This document shows, in pieces, positions 46,895-56,098 of a stretch of DNA of 64,000 nt. The DNA is from Rhodanobacter sp. MP7CTX1. Lineage in GTDB: Bacteria > Pseudomonadota > Gammaproteobacteria > Xanthomonadales > Rhodanobacteraceae. Each line of letters begins with the position of its first letter. Positions within the stretch are counted from its first letter, which is position 1. Location of the stretch: contig NZ_JACHCN010000010.1 of the NCBI RefSeq assembly GCF_014205795.1, forward strand, positions 1 to 64,000, written 5' to 3'. The notes beneath the pieces are model-generated. The model saw only the letters and a list, made by a program, of their open reading frames with translations, did not search any database and was not told the origin of the DNA. The position numbers and the translations under genes were made by a program.

Positions 46895-47953
46895 ATGGTC
46901 GACGCCACCATCCGCCACGACTGGACCCGCGACGAAGTCAGCGCGCTGTTCGCGCTGCCGTTCAACGAGCTGCTGCACCGCGCGCACTCGACACATCGCG
47001 AGTACCACGACCCGAACGCGGTGCAGGTATCCACCCTGCTCTCGATCAAGACCGGCGGTTGCCCGGAAGACTGCGCCTATTGTCCGCAGGCGGCGCGCTA
47101 TGACACCGGCGTGCAGGCGCAGAAATTGATGAGCGTGGAGGCCGTGCTGGAGCGCGCGCAGGCAGCAAAGGATGCCGGCGCCAGTCGTTTCTGCATGGGC
47201 GCGGCATGGCGCGGCCCGAAGGATCGCGACGTGCTGAAGGTGGCCGAGATCGTCCGCGCCGTCAAAGGCCTGGGCCTGGAAACCTGCGCCACGCTGGGCA
47301 TGTTGAGCGGCTCGCAGGCCGACACCTTGAAAGCGGCCGGGCTCGACTACTACAACCATAACCTCGACACCGCGCCGGAGTTCTACGGCGAAGTGATCCA
47401 CACCCGTCAGTACCAGGATCGTCTGGACACGCTCGATCACGTGCGCGCGGCCGGCATGAAAACCTGCTGTGGCGGCATCGTCGGCATGGGCGAATCGCGC
47501 GATCAGCGCGCCGGCCTGCTGCAGACCCTGGCGAATCTGCCCGAGCATCCGCAGTCGGTGCCGATCAATCAGCTGGTGCAGGTGGAAGGTACGCCGCTGG
47601 CCGGCACCGCGGCGCTCGATCCGTTCGAGTTCGTACGCACGATCGCGGTCGCGCGCCTGCTGATGCCCGCCTCGATGGTGCGCCTGTCGGCCGGCCGCCA
47701 GCAGATGGACGATGCGGTGCAGGCACTATGCTTCTTCGCCGGCGCGAATTCGATCTTCTACGGCGAAAAGCTGCTGACCACCGGCAACCCCGATGTAGAA
47801 CATGATCGTGCGTTGTTTGCGCGACTCGACCTGCATCCGCTGCAGGTCATCGAGGAGGTCGGCACCGTGCACGCGGACATCCTTGAAACTGAATCGAGCG
47901 GAACCGATCAGGCAAGTTGTGGGCAGAGCTGTGGCTGCAGCGCCGCGGCCTGA
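46895..47953 (+). CDS. bioB: Biotin synthase
   Basis: Radical SAM enzyme that inserts sulfur into dethiobiotin. The 352 residues contain [16 protein letters not shown], with cluster cysteines Cys56, Cys60 and Cys63. The [2Fe-2S] ligands follow in [17 protein letters not shown] and the [10 protein letters not shown] segment, and [11 protein letters not shown] is also present. The C-terminus has an extra Cys-rich end ([15 protein letters not shown]). The ATG at 46895 has GGGAG 10 nt upstream. Its 3' end overlaps bioF. Confidence 0.95.
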   Translation: MVDATIRHDWTRDEVSALFALPFNELLHRAHSTHREYHDPNAVQVSTLLSIKTGGCPEDCAYCPQAARYDTGVQAQKLMSVEAVLERAQAAKDAGASRFCMGAAWRGPKDRDVLKVAEIVRAVKGLGLETCATLGMLSGSQADTLKAAGLDYYNHNLDTAPEFYGEVIHTRQYQDRLDTLDHVRAAGMKTCCGGIVGMGESRDQRAGLLQTLANLPEHPQSVPINQLVQVEGTPLAGTAALDPFEFVRTIAVARLLMPASMVRLSAGRQQMDDAVQALCFFAGANSIFYGEKLLTTGNPDVEHDRALFARLDLHPLQVIEEVGTVHADILETESSGTDQASCGQSCGCSAAA

Positions 47954-49124
47954 TCTGCTCGATCGACTGGCCGTCCAGACGGCCGAACGCGAGAGCGCGC
48001 AATTACGGCGCCGCCTGCGCACGATCGAGCACGCCGACGGCCCGTGGCTGGAAACCGGTGGTCGACGTCTGCTGGCTTTCTGCAGCAACGACTACCTCGG
48101 TCTCGCGCAGCATCCGCAGCTCATCGCTGCATTCAAGCGCGTAGCCGACGACGAAGGCGTGGGCAGCACATCGGCGCATCTGATCTGCGGTCATCGCGCA
48201 GAACACGCGATGCTCGAGGAAGCGCTCGCCGCGTGGACAGGCCGCGAACGCGCACTGCTGTTTTCCACCGGCTACATGGCCAACCTCGGCGTGCTGCAGG
48301 CACTGCTGGCGCGCGGCGACCTATGCGTGCAGGACAAGCTCAACCATGCGTGCCTGCTCGATGGCGCCCAACTTTCCGGTGCCGAGCTTAAGCGCTATCC
48401 GCATGCCGATGTGGCCGCCGCCGCGCGCCAACTTGCTGCGCGCGGTGAAGCCGGCGCATTGCTGGCCACCGATGGCGTGTTCAGCATGGACGGCGATGTC
48501 GCGCCGCTACACGAGCTGGCTGCGCTGTGTCGCCGCGAACACGCCACCCTGATGGTCGACGATGCGCATGGCCTGGGCGTGCTCGGTGAAGACGGCTCCG
48601 GTAGCGTCCGCGCTGCAGGCCTGGGCCAGCGTGAAGTACCCGTGCTGATGGCCACCCTGGGCAAGGCGCTGGGCTGCGCCGGGGCGTTTGTCGCCGGACC
48701 GGCCGCACTGATCGATGGCCTGATGCAATTCGCGCGACCGTACATCTACACCACCGCGATGCCGCCGGCACTCGCCGCAGCGGCACTCACGGCGGTGCAG
48801 CTGGCACAGACAGAGTCATGGCGCCGCGAGAAGCTCACCGCGCTCATCAGCCGCTTTCGCACGGGCGCCGTGCAGCTCGGCCTCACGCTATCGCCTTCAA
48901 GCAGCGCGATTCAACCGCTCGTGCTCGGCGATACGCAGGCCGCGGTTGATGCCGCCCAGGCACTGGAGCAGCAAGGCCTGCTCGTCACAGCAATCCGCCC
49001 GCCCACCGTCCCTGCGGGCAGCGCACGACTGCGCATCACGCTGTCAGCTGCGCACGAGGAAGAGCACGTCGATCAATTGCTGGATGCACTGGAAACACTG
49101 CGTCTCGCGCCCGCTCCCGGCTGA
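47919..49124 (+). CDS. bioF: 8-amino-7-oxononanoate synthase
   Basis: PLP-dependent condensation of pimeloyl-ACP with alanine. The protein (about 400 residues) has [49 protein letters not shown] and the PLP-lysine segment [11 protein letters not shown]. The start is uncertain: GTG at 47919 or 47931, both overlapping the bioB end, fit the homologous N-terminus ([13 protein letters not shown]). An earlier ATG at 47802 would run through bioB. Translation is probably coupled. Confidence 0.93.
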   Translation: MGRAVAAAPRPDLLDRLAVQTAERESAQLRRRLRTIEHADGPWLETGGRRLLAFCSNDYLGLAQHPQLIAAFKRVADDEGVGSTSAHLICGHRAEHAMLEEALAAWTGRERALLFSTGYMANLGVLQALLARGDLCVQDKLNHACLLDGAQLSGAELKRYPHADVAAAARQLAARGEAGALLATDGVFSMDGDVAPLHELAALCRREHATLMVDDAHGLGVLGEDGSGSVRAAGLGQREVPVLMATLGKALGCAGAFVAGPAALIDGLMQFARPYIYTTAMPPALAAAALTAVQLAQTESWRREKLTALISRFRTGAVQLGLTLSPSSSAIQPLVLGDTQAAVDAAQALEQQGLLVTAIRPPTVPAGSARLRITLSAAHEEEHVDQLLDALETLRLAPAPG

Positions 49125-49183
49125 TCGCCGGACATCAGCGACTCACCACCTATAATCGCCACCTGATTTACCGATAACCCCGC

Positions 49184-50056
49184 ATGCCGATCGTCAACAT
49201 CTCCGCCTACAAATTTGTCAGCCTGGACGAACTGCCCACGCTGCGCGAACGCATGCTCGAACGCTGCACTGCGCTGGCCTTGAAAGGCACCATCCTGCTG
49301 GCGCCCGAAGGAATCAACCTGTTCCTTGCCGGTGATCGCATCGCGATCGACAGCTTTGTTGTCTGGCTGCATGAAGATGCTCGCTTCGCCGACATCGCGC
49401 CGAAAGAGTCGCCGTCCGACACGGTGCCGTTCGGCCGCATGCGGGTACGCCTGAAGAAAGAAATCATCACCATGCGGCTACCGACGATCCGCCCCGAAGG
49501 CGGTCGCGCGCCGGCGGTGGATGCATCCACACTGCAGCGCTGGATCCATCAGGGTCAAGACGACAACGGCCGCGAGGTTGTTCTGCTGGACACCCGCAAC
49601 GACTACGAGACCGATGTCGGCAAATTCCCCCAGGCAGTGGACTACCGCATCGCCAGCTTCACCGAATTTCCTGCCGCAATTGCCGCCGACCGCGCGCGTT
49701 ACGAAGGCAAGACCGTCGTGTCGTATTGCACTGGCGGTATCCGCTGCGAGAAAGCCGTGCTGCACATGCAGGACCTCGGCATGCCGCACGTCTACCAACT
49801 TGAAGGCGGCATCCTGAAATACCTGGAGCAGACCGACGCTGCGCATTGGTACGGCGACTGCTTCGTGTTCGACGAGCGCGGCGCAGTGGATAAACAGCTC
49901 GCGCCTTTGCGTCCTCTCCCTTGCGGGGAAAGGATCGAGGTGAGGGGGCAGTCTTGCGATGAAGTCGCGTCAGAGCCGACTTCGAGCGACGACCCCGCGA
50001 GCACTCGCCCCTCACCTCGATCCTCTCCCCAATGGGGAGAGGAGGAATCGGCATGA
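49184..50056 (+). CDS. trhO: tRNA uridine(34) 5-hydroxylase, rhodanese type
   Basis: A rhodanese-related protein that makes 5-hydroxyuridine at tRNA position 34 (formerly YceA). The 290 residues have the N-terminal alpha/beta part ([28 protein letters not shown]) and the rhodanese domain with [15 protein letters not shown] and the active site [12 protein letters not shown]. After the conserved [14 protein letters not shown] region the last 50 or so residues are Arg/Pro/Ser-rich. They are encoded by REP-like DNA and are not found in typical members. It sits between bioF and bioH and overlaps bioH by ATGA, so it is part of the biotin operon. Confidence 0.9.
   Translation: MPIVNISAYKFVSLDELPTLRERMLERCTALALKGTILLAPEGINLFLAGDRIAIDSFVVWLHEDARFADIAPKESPSDTVPFGRMRVRLKKEIITMRLPTIRPEGGRAPAVDASTLQRWIHQGQDDNGREVVLLDTRNDYETDVGKFPQAVDYRIASFTEFPAAIAADRARYEGKTVVSYCTGGIRCEKAVLHMQDLGMPHVYQLEGGILKYLEQTDAAHWYGDCFVFDERGAVDKQLAPLRPLPCGERIEVRGQSCDEVASEPTSSDDPASTRPSPRSSPQWGEEESA
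49907..50045. repeat. REP-like element inside the 3' end of trhO
   Basis: A left part GGGGAAAGGATCGAGGTGAGG (49924-49944) and a right part CCCCTCACCTCGATCCTCTC (50009-50028), followed by CCCAATGGGGAGAGGAGG, form the two arms of one element. The repeat is fully within the trhO frame, and its final AGGAGG supplies the bioH ribosome-binding site. Confidence 0.85.
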
Positions 50057-50841
50057 CGTTGCATGTCGACAAACTTGGCCATGGCCCGGTGCCACTGGTG
50101 CTGCTGCATGGCTGGGCGATGCATGGCGGCGTGATGGCGCCCTTGGTCGAGGCGCTGGAAGATCGCTGCACGATGTACGTGGTGGATCTGCCTGGTCACG
50201 GCTATTCGCGTGATTGCGGGCTGCCACTGGAGCCGCGCGTGTGCGCCGCTGCGATTGCCGCAGCTACTCCGCCAGCAATCTGGCTGGGCTGGTCGCTGGG
50301 TGGACTGATCGCGCTGACCGCCGCGCTGGAGATGCCACAGCAGGTGCGCGGCCTGGCGATGCTGTGCGCCACACCGAAATTCGTGCGCGATGCGAGCTGG
50401 CCCTACGGCAACGACGCGACACTGGTGCATCAACTGGCCACCGATCTGGAAACCGACTACCACGCCACGATCGAGCGCTTCCTCGCGCTGGAGGCAATGG
50501 GCAGCGCTGACCCGCGCGCCGAATTGCGCCATCTGCGTACCTTGGTATTTGCCCGCGGCGAACCTGACCTGCGCGTGCTGCAGGAAGGCATCCTGATCCT
50601 GGAAACCACCGACAGGCGCGCCGCATTGCCCGATCTCACGGTATCCAGCGCATGGATCGCCGGTCGCCGTGATCGGCTGGTGCCACCGCAGGCCATGCAA
50701 TGGTCGGCCAGCCAGTGCGCCGGCAGCTATCAGGAAATCGATCACGCTGGCCACGCACCATTTTTCGGTCACGCCGCCTTGGTCGCACAAGCACTCCAGC
50801 CACTGCTGGCAAGCACCCACCCAGCAATGAGCACGATTTGA
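50053..50841 (+). CDS. bioH: Pimeloyl-ACP methyl ester carboxylesterase
   Basis: Alpha/beta hydrolase of 262 residues that removes the methyl group at the end of pimelate synthesis. [20 protein letters not shown], then WAMHGGVM, the nucleophile elbow [10 protein letters not shown], and the [11 protein letters not shown] histidine motif are all typical of BioH. The ATG at 50053 lies 7 nt after AGGAGG. It overlaps trhO upstream and bioC downstream by one base. Confidence 0.94.
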   Translation: MTLHVDKLGHGPVPLVLLHGWAMHGGVMAPLVEALEDRCTMYVVDLPGHGYSRDCGLPLEPRVCAAAIAAATPPAIWLGWSLGGLIALTAALEMPQQVRGLAMLCATPKFVRDASWPYGNDATLVHQLATDLETDYHATIERFLALEAMGSADPRAELRHLRTLVFARGEPDLRVLQEGILILETTDRRAALPDLTVSSAWIAGRRDRLVPPQAMQWSASQCAGSYQEIDHAGHAPFFGHAALVAQALQPLLASTHPAMSTI

Positions 50842-51722
50842 TGGATACCTTCCAACTCGACCAGGATCAAGTGCGCCGCCACTTCGGCCGCGCCGCCAGC
50901 AGCTATGAACAACATGACGTGCTGCAACGCGAAGTGCAGGCTGCGCTGCTGGAGCGTCTGGACTTCTATACGCAAACGCCGCAACGCATCATCGATGTCG
51001 GCGCCGGCACCGGCCGTGGGAGCGCGCAGCTGAAGCAGCGCTACGCCAAAGCCGAAGTGATTGCCATTGATCTGGCGCTGCCGATGCTGCGCGCGGCGAA
51101 GCAACACGCGAGCTGGCTGAAGCCCTTCCAGCGCGTGTGCGCGGAAGCCACCGCGTTGCCATTGCCCGACCATAGCGTGGACGTGCTGCATTCCAATCTG
51201 TGCTTCCAGTGGATTGTCGACCTCCCCGCGCTATTCAACGAGTGCGCGCGCGTGCTGAAGCCCGGTGGCCTGCTAGCGTTCTCCACCTTCGGTCCGGATA
51301 CGCTGAAGGAACTGCGCGCTGCCTGGGCAGAAGCCGACCAGCAACCACACGTCAGCCGCTTCCTCGACATGCACGACGTCGGCGACGCCATGCTCGCCGC
51401 CGGCCTGCGCGACCCGGTACTCGACGTATTCCGCTACACGCTGACCTACAGCGAACCACGCAAGCTGCTGCAGGAACTGCAAGGCCTCGGCGCCACCAAC
51501 GCCGACCACGCCCGAGTCCGCGGCCTCACCGGCAAGACCCGCTATCAACGCATGCTCGCCGCCTACGAAGCCATGCGCGTAGACGACCGCATTCCCGCCA
51601 CCTGGGAAGTCATCACCGCCCACGCCTGGGGCCCGCCACACGGCCAGGGCCGACGCAACGCCGATGGCAGCGAGATAGCCAGCTTCTCCGTAGACAGCCT
51701 GCGCGGTTCGAGACGTCGCTGA
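50841..51722 (+). CDS. bioC: Malonyl-ACP O-methyltransferase
   Basis: SAM-dependent enzyme of 293 residues that methylates malonyl-ACP to start pimelate synthesis. QVRRHFGRAASSYEQHDVLQ is the BioC N-terminus; motif I is IIDVGAGTGRGSAQL; LHSNLCFQWIVDLP and LLAFSTFGPDTLKELR are family hallmarks. It is the last gene of the bio operon. No bioA or bioD is present, so these lie elsewhere. Confidence 0.95.
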   Translation: MDTFQLDQDQVRRHFGRAASSYEQHDVLQREVQAALLERLDFYTQTPQRIIDVGAGTGRGSAQLKQRYAKAEVIAIDLALPMLRAAKQHASWLKPFQRVCAEATALPLPDHSVDVLHSNLCFQWIVDLPALFNECARVLKPGGLLAFSTFGPDTLKELRAAWAEADQQPHVSRFLDMHDVGDAMLAAGLRDPVLDVFRYTLTYSEPRKLLQELQGLGATNADHARVRGLTGKTRYQRMLAAYEAMRVDDRIPATWEVITAHAWGPPHGQGRRNADGSEIASFSVDSLRGSRRR

Positions 51723-51774
51723 CGTCGAAGGCCTTGGCGCAACCGGAAGCGTCTGCTTCCGGCGGCGGAAGCGG

Positions 51775-52002
51775 TCATGAGGCCGACCGACTGAGTGCGT
51801 CGAACGCAACCCAGCCGGAGATGAAAGCCATCATCGCGAACATGGCCAGCGTCCAATAAAAGGCTCTCGGTTGCTTGGCTCTGAAATGAACATGACCGCT
51901 GCGAAAAGGAATCGCTCGAACTCCTCCGGTTCGGATGGCTCCCAGAATCCTTAAGGTCCATAGCGCGCTTGCCAAGCAGCATAGCCAGGCCACTACTGTC
52001 AT
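51775..52002 (-). CDS. Small two-helix membrane protein
   Basis: A 75-residue protein: MTVVAWLCCLASALWTLRIL is helix 1, an Arg/Gly-rich loop (RTGGVRAIPFRSGHVHFR) follows, and FYWTLAMFAMMAFISGWVAF is helix 2. AAGG lies 8 nt before the ATG at 52002. A longer frame to 52110 includes a CFRPEAD-like stretch typical of repeat DNA and is rejected. Function unknown. Confidence 0.5.
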   Translation of the reverse strand: MTVVAWLCCLASALWTLRILGAIRTGGVRAIPFRSGHVHFRAKQPRAFYWTLAMFAMMAFISGWVAFDALSRSAS

Positions 52003-52190
52003 GCTTGCCACCTTCAAAGGTCTCGCGATTTTGTCAGCTTCGGGTCGGAAACAGACCTCCTGAGATTGCCCCTTGGCTGTCCGCTGTGCAAGGGCGGTTC
52101 GCGGCCACAAGCAGACGTATGGCTATGGACCTGTCGGCAGATGCTTTGAGTTGCTACTGCGCCACTGCCGCCCCCTGGGTTTTGCGGACG

Positions 52191-52919
52191 CTACGGCCCG
52201 GCGCCGAGACGCGCCAGCCCGTCCTTTACAATTTGATCGGCAGGATCGAGTCCAAACGCAACCCAGTAATCGGCCATGGCCTTGTCGCGCTGCCCGAGGT
52301 TCTCGTAAATCGCACCCCGCGTTCCGAAGAAGTGGGCATTCTGCGGCGCCATGGCCACAGCCATCTCGGCGTCTGGCAAACCTTGAGCGTCTTCGTCTTC
52401 CTGGTGATAAGCCCAGGAACGATTATTGTAAGCAGGCGCGTCACCCGGGTTGAGCTTGATCGCTTTGGTGTAGTCGGTAATAGCCAAATCGTAGTAGCCC
52501 TGGGAGTCATAGGCTTGGCCACGACCGGAATAGGCGGCGGAATCAGGGCGTAGTCCGATCGCCTTGGTGTAATCAGCTATGGCTTGGTCATTAAGACCTT
52601 TTTTCGCATACGCAAGGCCGCGATAGATATAGGTGTAGATGACATCTGGATTGAGCTCAATCGCCTTGGTCAAGTCAGCGATACTTTGGTCGTAAAAACC
52701 CCGCTGTAAATAAGCGGTGCCACGATCGTAGTAGACCTGCAACAAGGCCAACCCGCTTTCGCGGCCAGACTGAATCAAGCTGGTGCACATCTTGATTCGG
52801 ATTTCGGGCGCGCCGCTGCCGCACAAGACCTCAGTGTCATGCAGAGACCACGCCGGGCTCTGTCCCCAAGCCGGTACGGCAATGGATGCCATGGCCAGAG
52901 TGAAAAATGGTCTCTTCAT
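52191..52919 (-). CDS. Exported TPR repeat protein
   Basis: A 242-residue protein with signal peptide MKRPFFTLAMASIAVPAWGQ and five to six tetratricopeptide repeats of 34 residues. Examples are YYDRGTAYLQRGFYDQSIAD, the AIELNPDVIYTYIYRGLAYA unit, and AIKLNPGDAPAYNNRSWAYH. It is probably a periplasmic scaffold. Two cysteines near residues 33-45 could form a disulfide. No interacting partner is evident. It is divergent from the esterase at 53123. Confidence 0.83.
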   Translation of the reverse strand: MKRPFFTLAMASIAVPAWGQSPAWSLHDTEVLCGSGAPEIRIKMCTSLIQSGRESGLALLQVYYDRGTAYLQRGFYDQSIADLTKAIELNPDVIYTYIYRGLAYAKKGLNDQAIADYTKAIGLRPDSAAYSGRGQAYDSQGYYDLAITDYTKAIKLNPGDAPAYNNRSWAYHQEDEDAQGLPDAEMAVAMAPQNAHFFGTRGAIYENLGQRDKAMADYWVAFGLDPADQIVKDGLARLGAGP

Positions 52920-53122
52920 GAATCCCGCTTACCGAGCTTTCAACATAGCAGCTAATGTCCGCCGTGGCCGGCAGCCGCGCTGACGGCAAGCTTGCCCGAA
53001 AAAATTCCCGGCGGCTGCCGCTGAACGCCCGATATGGCGCGCAGGATTGGAGAGATGGGGGTCTATCCGGCGACTTGCCTCGATCGTAAAACTCTGGCCG
53101 AGCGCCAATGTGGAGGAGCGAC

Positions 53123-54034
53123 ATGAAGCTGTGGACCATTGCCATGTGCCTGCTGTGCATAGGCTGCGGAAACGTCTACGCGCAGACAGTCGTTTGGCAA
53201 CCCACCGCTGGGCATACGCAAGTACTGATATGGCCCGCAGTAGCGCCGGATGAGCAAGCCGTTCCAGGACCGGAAACCGAAACGAAGGGGGCGGCGACCA
53301 ACGTGACCCACCCCACGATGACGGTCTATACCCCAAAGGGAACGAGCAGCGGCGCCGCGGTTATCGTGATTCCGGGTGGCGGCTTCCAGATCCTTGCCAT
53401 AGATCTCGAAGGTACCGAAGTTTGCGACTGGCTGACTTCCAAAGGCATCATTTGCGTGCTGTTGAAATACCGCGTCCCGAGTGTGCCTTATGTCTGGCAA
53501 TGCGATTGTCGACCGCACAATTTGGCGACATCCTTGCCGTCGCTGGAGGATGCCCAGAGAACGTTGAGGCTGGTGCGCTTTCATGCCGCGGAATGGCACG
53601 TCGATCCCCACAAGATTGGAGTGCTTGGGTTTTCAGCGGGCGGATATCTTGTGGCCGAGGTCAGCACGAACTTCAAACGTCATCTGTACAAACCCGTGGA
53701 CACTGCCGACAAAGAAAGCAGCCGCCCCGATTTTGCGATAGCGATTTATCCGGGACATCTCACCACCGATAACGATACGTTGAATAAGAATGTTCCGGTC
53801 TCGCATGAGACCCCGCCCACATTTCTGGCGCAGGCGGAAGACGACTACGTGGATGGCGTGGACCAATCGCTGGTTTACTACAGCGCGTTGAAAAAGGCCG
53901 ACGTGCCGGTGGAGATGCATCTGTATGCGCATGGCGGCCATGCATTCGGTTTGCGGCGAACGCAGCTTCCGATTTCGGACTGGCCCCGGCTGGTCGAGGT
54001 GTGGCTGAGGACGATCGGTGTCGTCGAGGACTAA
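53123..54034 (+). CDS. Exported alpha/beta hydrolase (BD-FAE/acetylesterase-like)
   Basis: A 303-residue secreted esterase-like protein. MKLWTIAMCLLCIGCGNVYA is a signal sequence, with IGCG as a possible lipobox. VIVIPGGGFQ is the oxyanion-hole strand; GVLGFSAGGYL holds the nucleophile serine; AEDDYVDGV and HGGHAFG should supply Asp and His. Relatives act on carbohydrate esters. The ATG at 53123 has AGGAG 6 nt upstream; a start at 53108 adds five residues. Confidence 0.82.
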   Translation: MKLWTIAMCLLCIGCGNVYAQTVVWQPTAGHTQVLIWPAVAPDEQAVPGPETETKGAATNVTHPTMTVYTPKGTSSGAAVIVIPGGGFQILAIDLEGTEVCDWLTSKGIICVLLKYRVPSVPYVWQCDCRPHNLATSLPSLEDAQRTLRLVRFHAAEWHVDPHKIGVLGFSAGGYLVAEVSTNFKRHLYKPVDTADKESSRPDFAIAIYPGHLTTDNDTLNKNVPVSHETPPTFLAQAEDDYVDGVDQSLVYYSALKKADVPVEMHLYAHGGHAFGLRRTQLPISDWPRLVEVWLRTIGVVED

Positions 54035-54059
54035 GTGCAGCGCATCCTTGTACGACGGA

Positions 54060-54287
54060 TCAACCGAACGACAAGCTGGCAACCTTGCCGGTATCGTCGA
54101 GTCCGATAGCGAGCCGGTGTCGCCAATACGTCTTTGGCGTCTCGGCAAAGAGCGCATCTCTGTGCTTTTTATCGGCAGGGGAAGCAGTCAAAAACGCGGT
54201 CACGATGATGGGATGGCCATCGGGCCTGGTAATGATACCCATGTCGTTTAGCTCGAGGGCTGACTTCTTCTTGAGGAGACGAGCCTT
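54060..54287 (-). pseudogene. Remnant of a class A beta-lactamase (C-terminal part)
   Basis: A 75-codon frame on the minus strand with no start matches the last strands and helix of class A beta-lactamases: ALELNDMGIITRPDGHPIIV, then TAFLTASPADKKHRDALFAE. This is close in style to the NDIGIITLPDGRH type of end. The upstream part (active-site SxxK, SDN, KTG) is missing, with an in-frame stop at 54288-54290. The tail ends LASLSFG-like after a run that no longer fits the family. It differs from the intact gene next door. The rest of the gap to 54536 contains no other gene. Confidence 0.65.
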
Positions 54288-54536
54288 TCAATTTCATATG
54301 AGAAGTAATTGATGCGCGAAATGCTGACCCCCTTCCGCGGACGAAAAAGTAAGCACGCTAACGAAATCGGTGATCCGTGTTTGTCGAACGTCATCCTCTC
54401 CAAAGCTGAAGCCGCGCGCGCAGCATTGCCACGGTATTGCCTTATCTTTTACCGCGAATGCTCCGCCTGGGTGGTTAGGCTCGGGCGGGCCAGATGGCGT
54501 GTCCTGATCTCAGATCCTATCCACAAAGGTGTTTCC

Positions 54537-55418
54537 ATGAATCGTCGAAGTCTGTTGAAAGGCGCGGTACTGGGCGCTGCGGCGCTAGCCCTTCGTCCGA
54601 AGCTTTCCCTGGCAGCCAGTGTGGGCGACGTCAAAGCGCGGCTGGAGGCGCTGGAGCGCGCGCATGGCGGGCGACTCGGTGTGGCGATTCTGGATACCGG
54701 CAATGGGAGGAGTGCTGGGTACCGTGCGGACGAGCGGTTCTTGATGTGCAGCACGTTCAAGCTGCTGGCTGTGGCGGCGGTGCTGGCTCGGGTGGATTGC
54801 GGCGTTGAGCAGGTCGACCGGCGCATCGTCTTCGGCAATGACGCCGTGTTGTCTTACGCACCAATAACGCGGCATCGGACAGGCGGACATGGAATGACGG
54901 TCGCCGAGCTTTGCCAGGCGGCGATCACGGTAAGTGACAACACGGCGGCCAACCTGCTGCTGGGAAGCCTTGGTGGGCCCGCGGCGGTAACCGCTCTTGC
55001 GCGTAGCCTGGGCGATGGTACAACTCGGCTGGATCGCATGGAGCCCGAACTCAATGTCGGCGCTGCAGGCGATGTGCGCGATACCACGACGCCGAGTGCC
55101 ATGCTTGGTGACATGCAGAAGATACTGCTCGGTTACGCGCTTTCCGACACTTCGCGTGAGCAACTGATCGCGTGGCTATGCGCGACGTCAACCGGGGATG
55201 CAAAGCTGCGCGCTGGCGTGCCTATGGGCTGGAAGGTTGGCGACAAGACGGGAAGTGGCAGCCATGGCGAGTCCAATGACGTGGCGATAATCTGGCCGCC
55301 GGGACGCAAGCCGTTGTTGGTAACGGCTTACTACGCGAATCCGTCGACAGATGATGCCGCTCGCAATCAGGTCGTGGCCGAAGTCGGGCGCATTGCGGTC
55401 GCGAGCATTGCCAGCTGA
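54537..55418 (+). CDS. bla: Class A beta-lactamase
   Basis: A periplasmic serine hydrolase of 293 residues that opens beta-lactams. MNRRSLLKGAVLGAAALALR is a Tat-type twin-arginine signal. Active-site motifs: CSTFK with Ser72, SDN at 133-135, the omega-loop EPELN, and the KTG motif in GDKTGSGSHGESND. The C-terminal IIWPPGRKPLLVTAYY strand is L2-like. No adjacent LysR (ampR) regulator is seen. The frame from 54309 is too long and lacks a signal. The class is firm; the substrate spectrum cannot be read. Confidence 0.95.
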   Translation: MNRRSLLKGAVLGAAALALRPKLSLAASVGDVKARLEALERAHGGRLGVAILDTGNGRSAGYRADERFLMCSTFKLLAVAAVLARVDCGVEQVDRRIVFGNDAVLSYAPITRHRTGGHGMTVAELCQAAITVSDNTAANLLLGSLGGPAAVTALARSLGDGTTRLDRMEPELNVGAAGDVRDTTTPSAMLGDMQKILLGYALSDTSREQLIAWLCATSTGDAKLRAGVPMGWKVGDKTGSGSHGESNDVAIIWPPGRKPLLVTAYYANPSTDDAARNQVVAEVGRIAVASIAS

Positions 55419-55421
55419 CGC

Positions 55422-56009
55422 TCATTTCTTTCCGGCAATAGCCTTGTAGCGGAAACACCCCACCAGATGATCGTTCACCATACCGGTGGCCTGCAGCAGT
55501 GAGTAGCAGATGGTGGTGCCGACGAAACGGAAACCGCGCTTCTTCAGCTCCTTGCTCATGCGATCGGACAGCGGCGTGCTGACGGGAACTTCGCTGCTGT
55601 CGCGCCAACGGTTGACCAGCAGCCTGCCATCGACGAACGACCACAGATAGCCGTCCAGACTTCCGAACTCCTCGATAACGCGCAGCGCGGCGCTGGCGTT
55701 GTCGCGTGTCGCGGTGACCTTCAAACGATTGCGGATGATGCCGGGATCGAGCAGCAGCTTTTCCAGTTCGCGATCTTTCATTGCTGCGACACGGGCGATT
55801 TCGAAATTATGGAATACCTTGCGATAGTGCTCGCGCTTGGCCAGCACGGTGCGCCATGACAATCCGGCCTGCGCGCCTTCCAGGCACAGGAATTCGAACA
55901 GTCCGCGGTCGTCGTGCAGCGGCACTCCCCATTCGGTGTCGTGATAATCGCGCAGCAGTTCGTCGCTGATGGCCCAGTGGCAGCGGGGCAGATCGGAGGC
56001 CTTGGTCAT
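55422..56009 (-). CDS. tag: DNA-3-methyladenine glycosylase I
   Basis: Base-excision enzyme of 195 residues that removes 3-methyladenine. It has RCHWAISDELLRDYHDTEWG, the FEFLCLEGAQAGLSWRTVL segment, and the C-terminal FRFVGTTICYSLLQATGMVN. The end carries His/Cys positions (DHLVGCFRY) that bind zinc in Tag. The start is ATG 56009; the longer reading to 56072 lies in the promoter region. It converges on bla with a 3-nt gap, with no terminator between them. Confidence 0.94.
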   Translation of the reverse strand: MTKASDLPRCHWAISDELLRDYHDTEWGVPLHDDRGLFEFLCLEGAQAGLSWRTVLAKREHYRKVFHNFEIARVAAMKDRELEKLLLDPGIIRNRLKVTATRDNASAALRVIEEFGSLDGYLWSFVDGRLLVNRWRDSSEVPVSTPLSDRMSKELKKRGFRFVGTTICYSLLQATGMVNDHLVGCFRYKAIAGKK

Positions 56010-56098
56010 GGGGTTCGCACAGGTCAGGTAGGTGGGGAGATTCGATGCGTCGGCCCGGCAAAAGCCGGCCAATCGGCAGCAGGTAGCCGGGGGCGGTT

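Noticed and set aside
52020-52110. N-terminal extension of the small membrane protein including a CFRPEAD-like segment
   Set aside because: This sequence type is common as translated intergenic repeat; the ATG at 52002 with AAGG is a better start.
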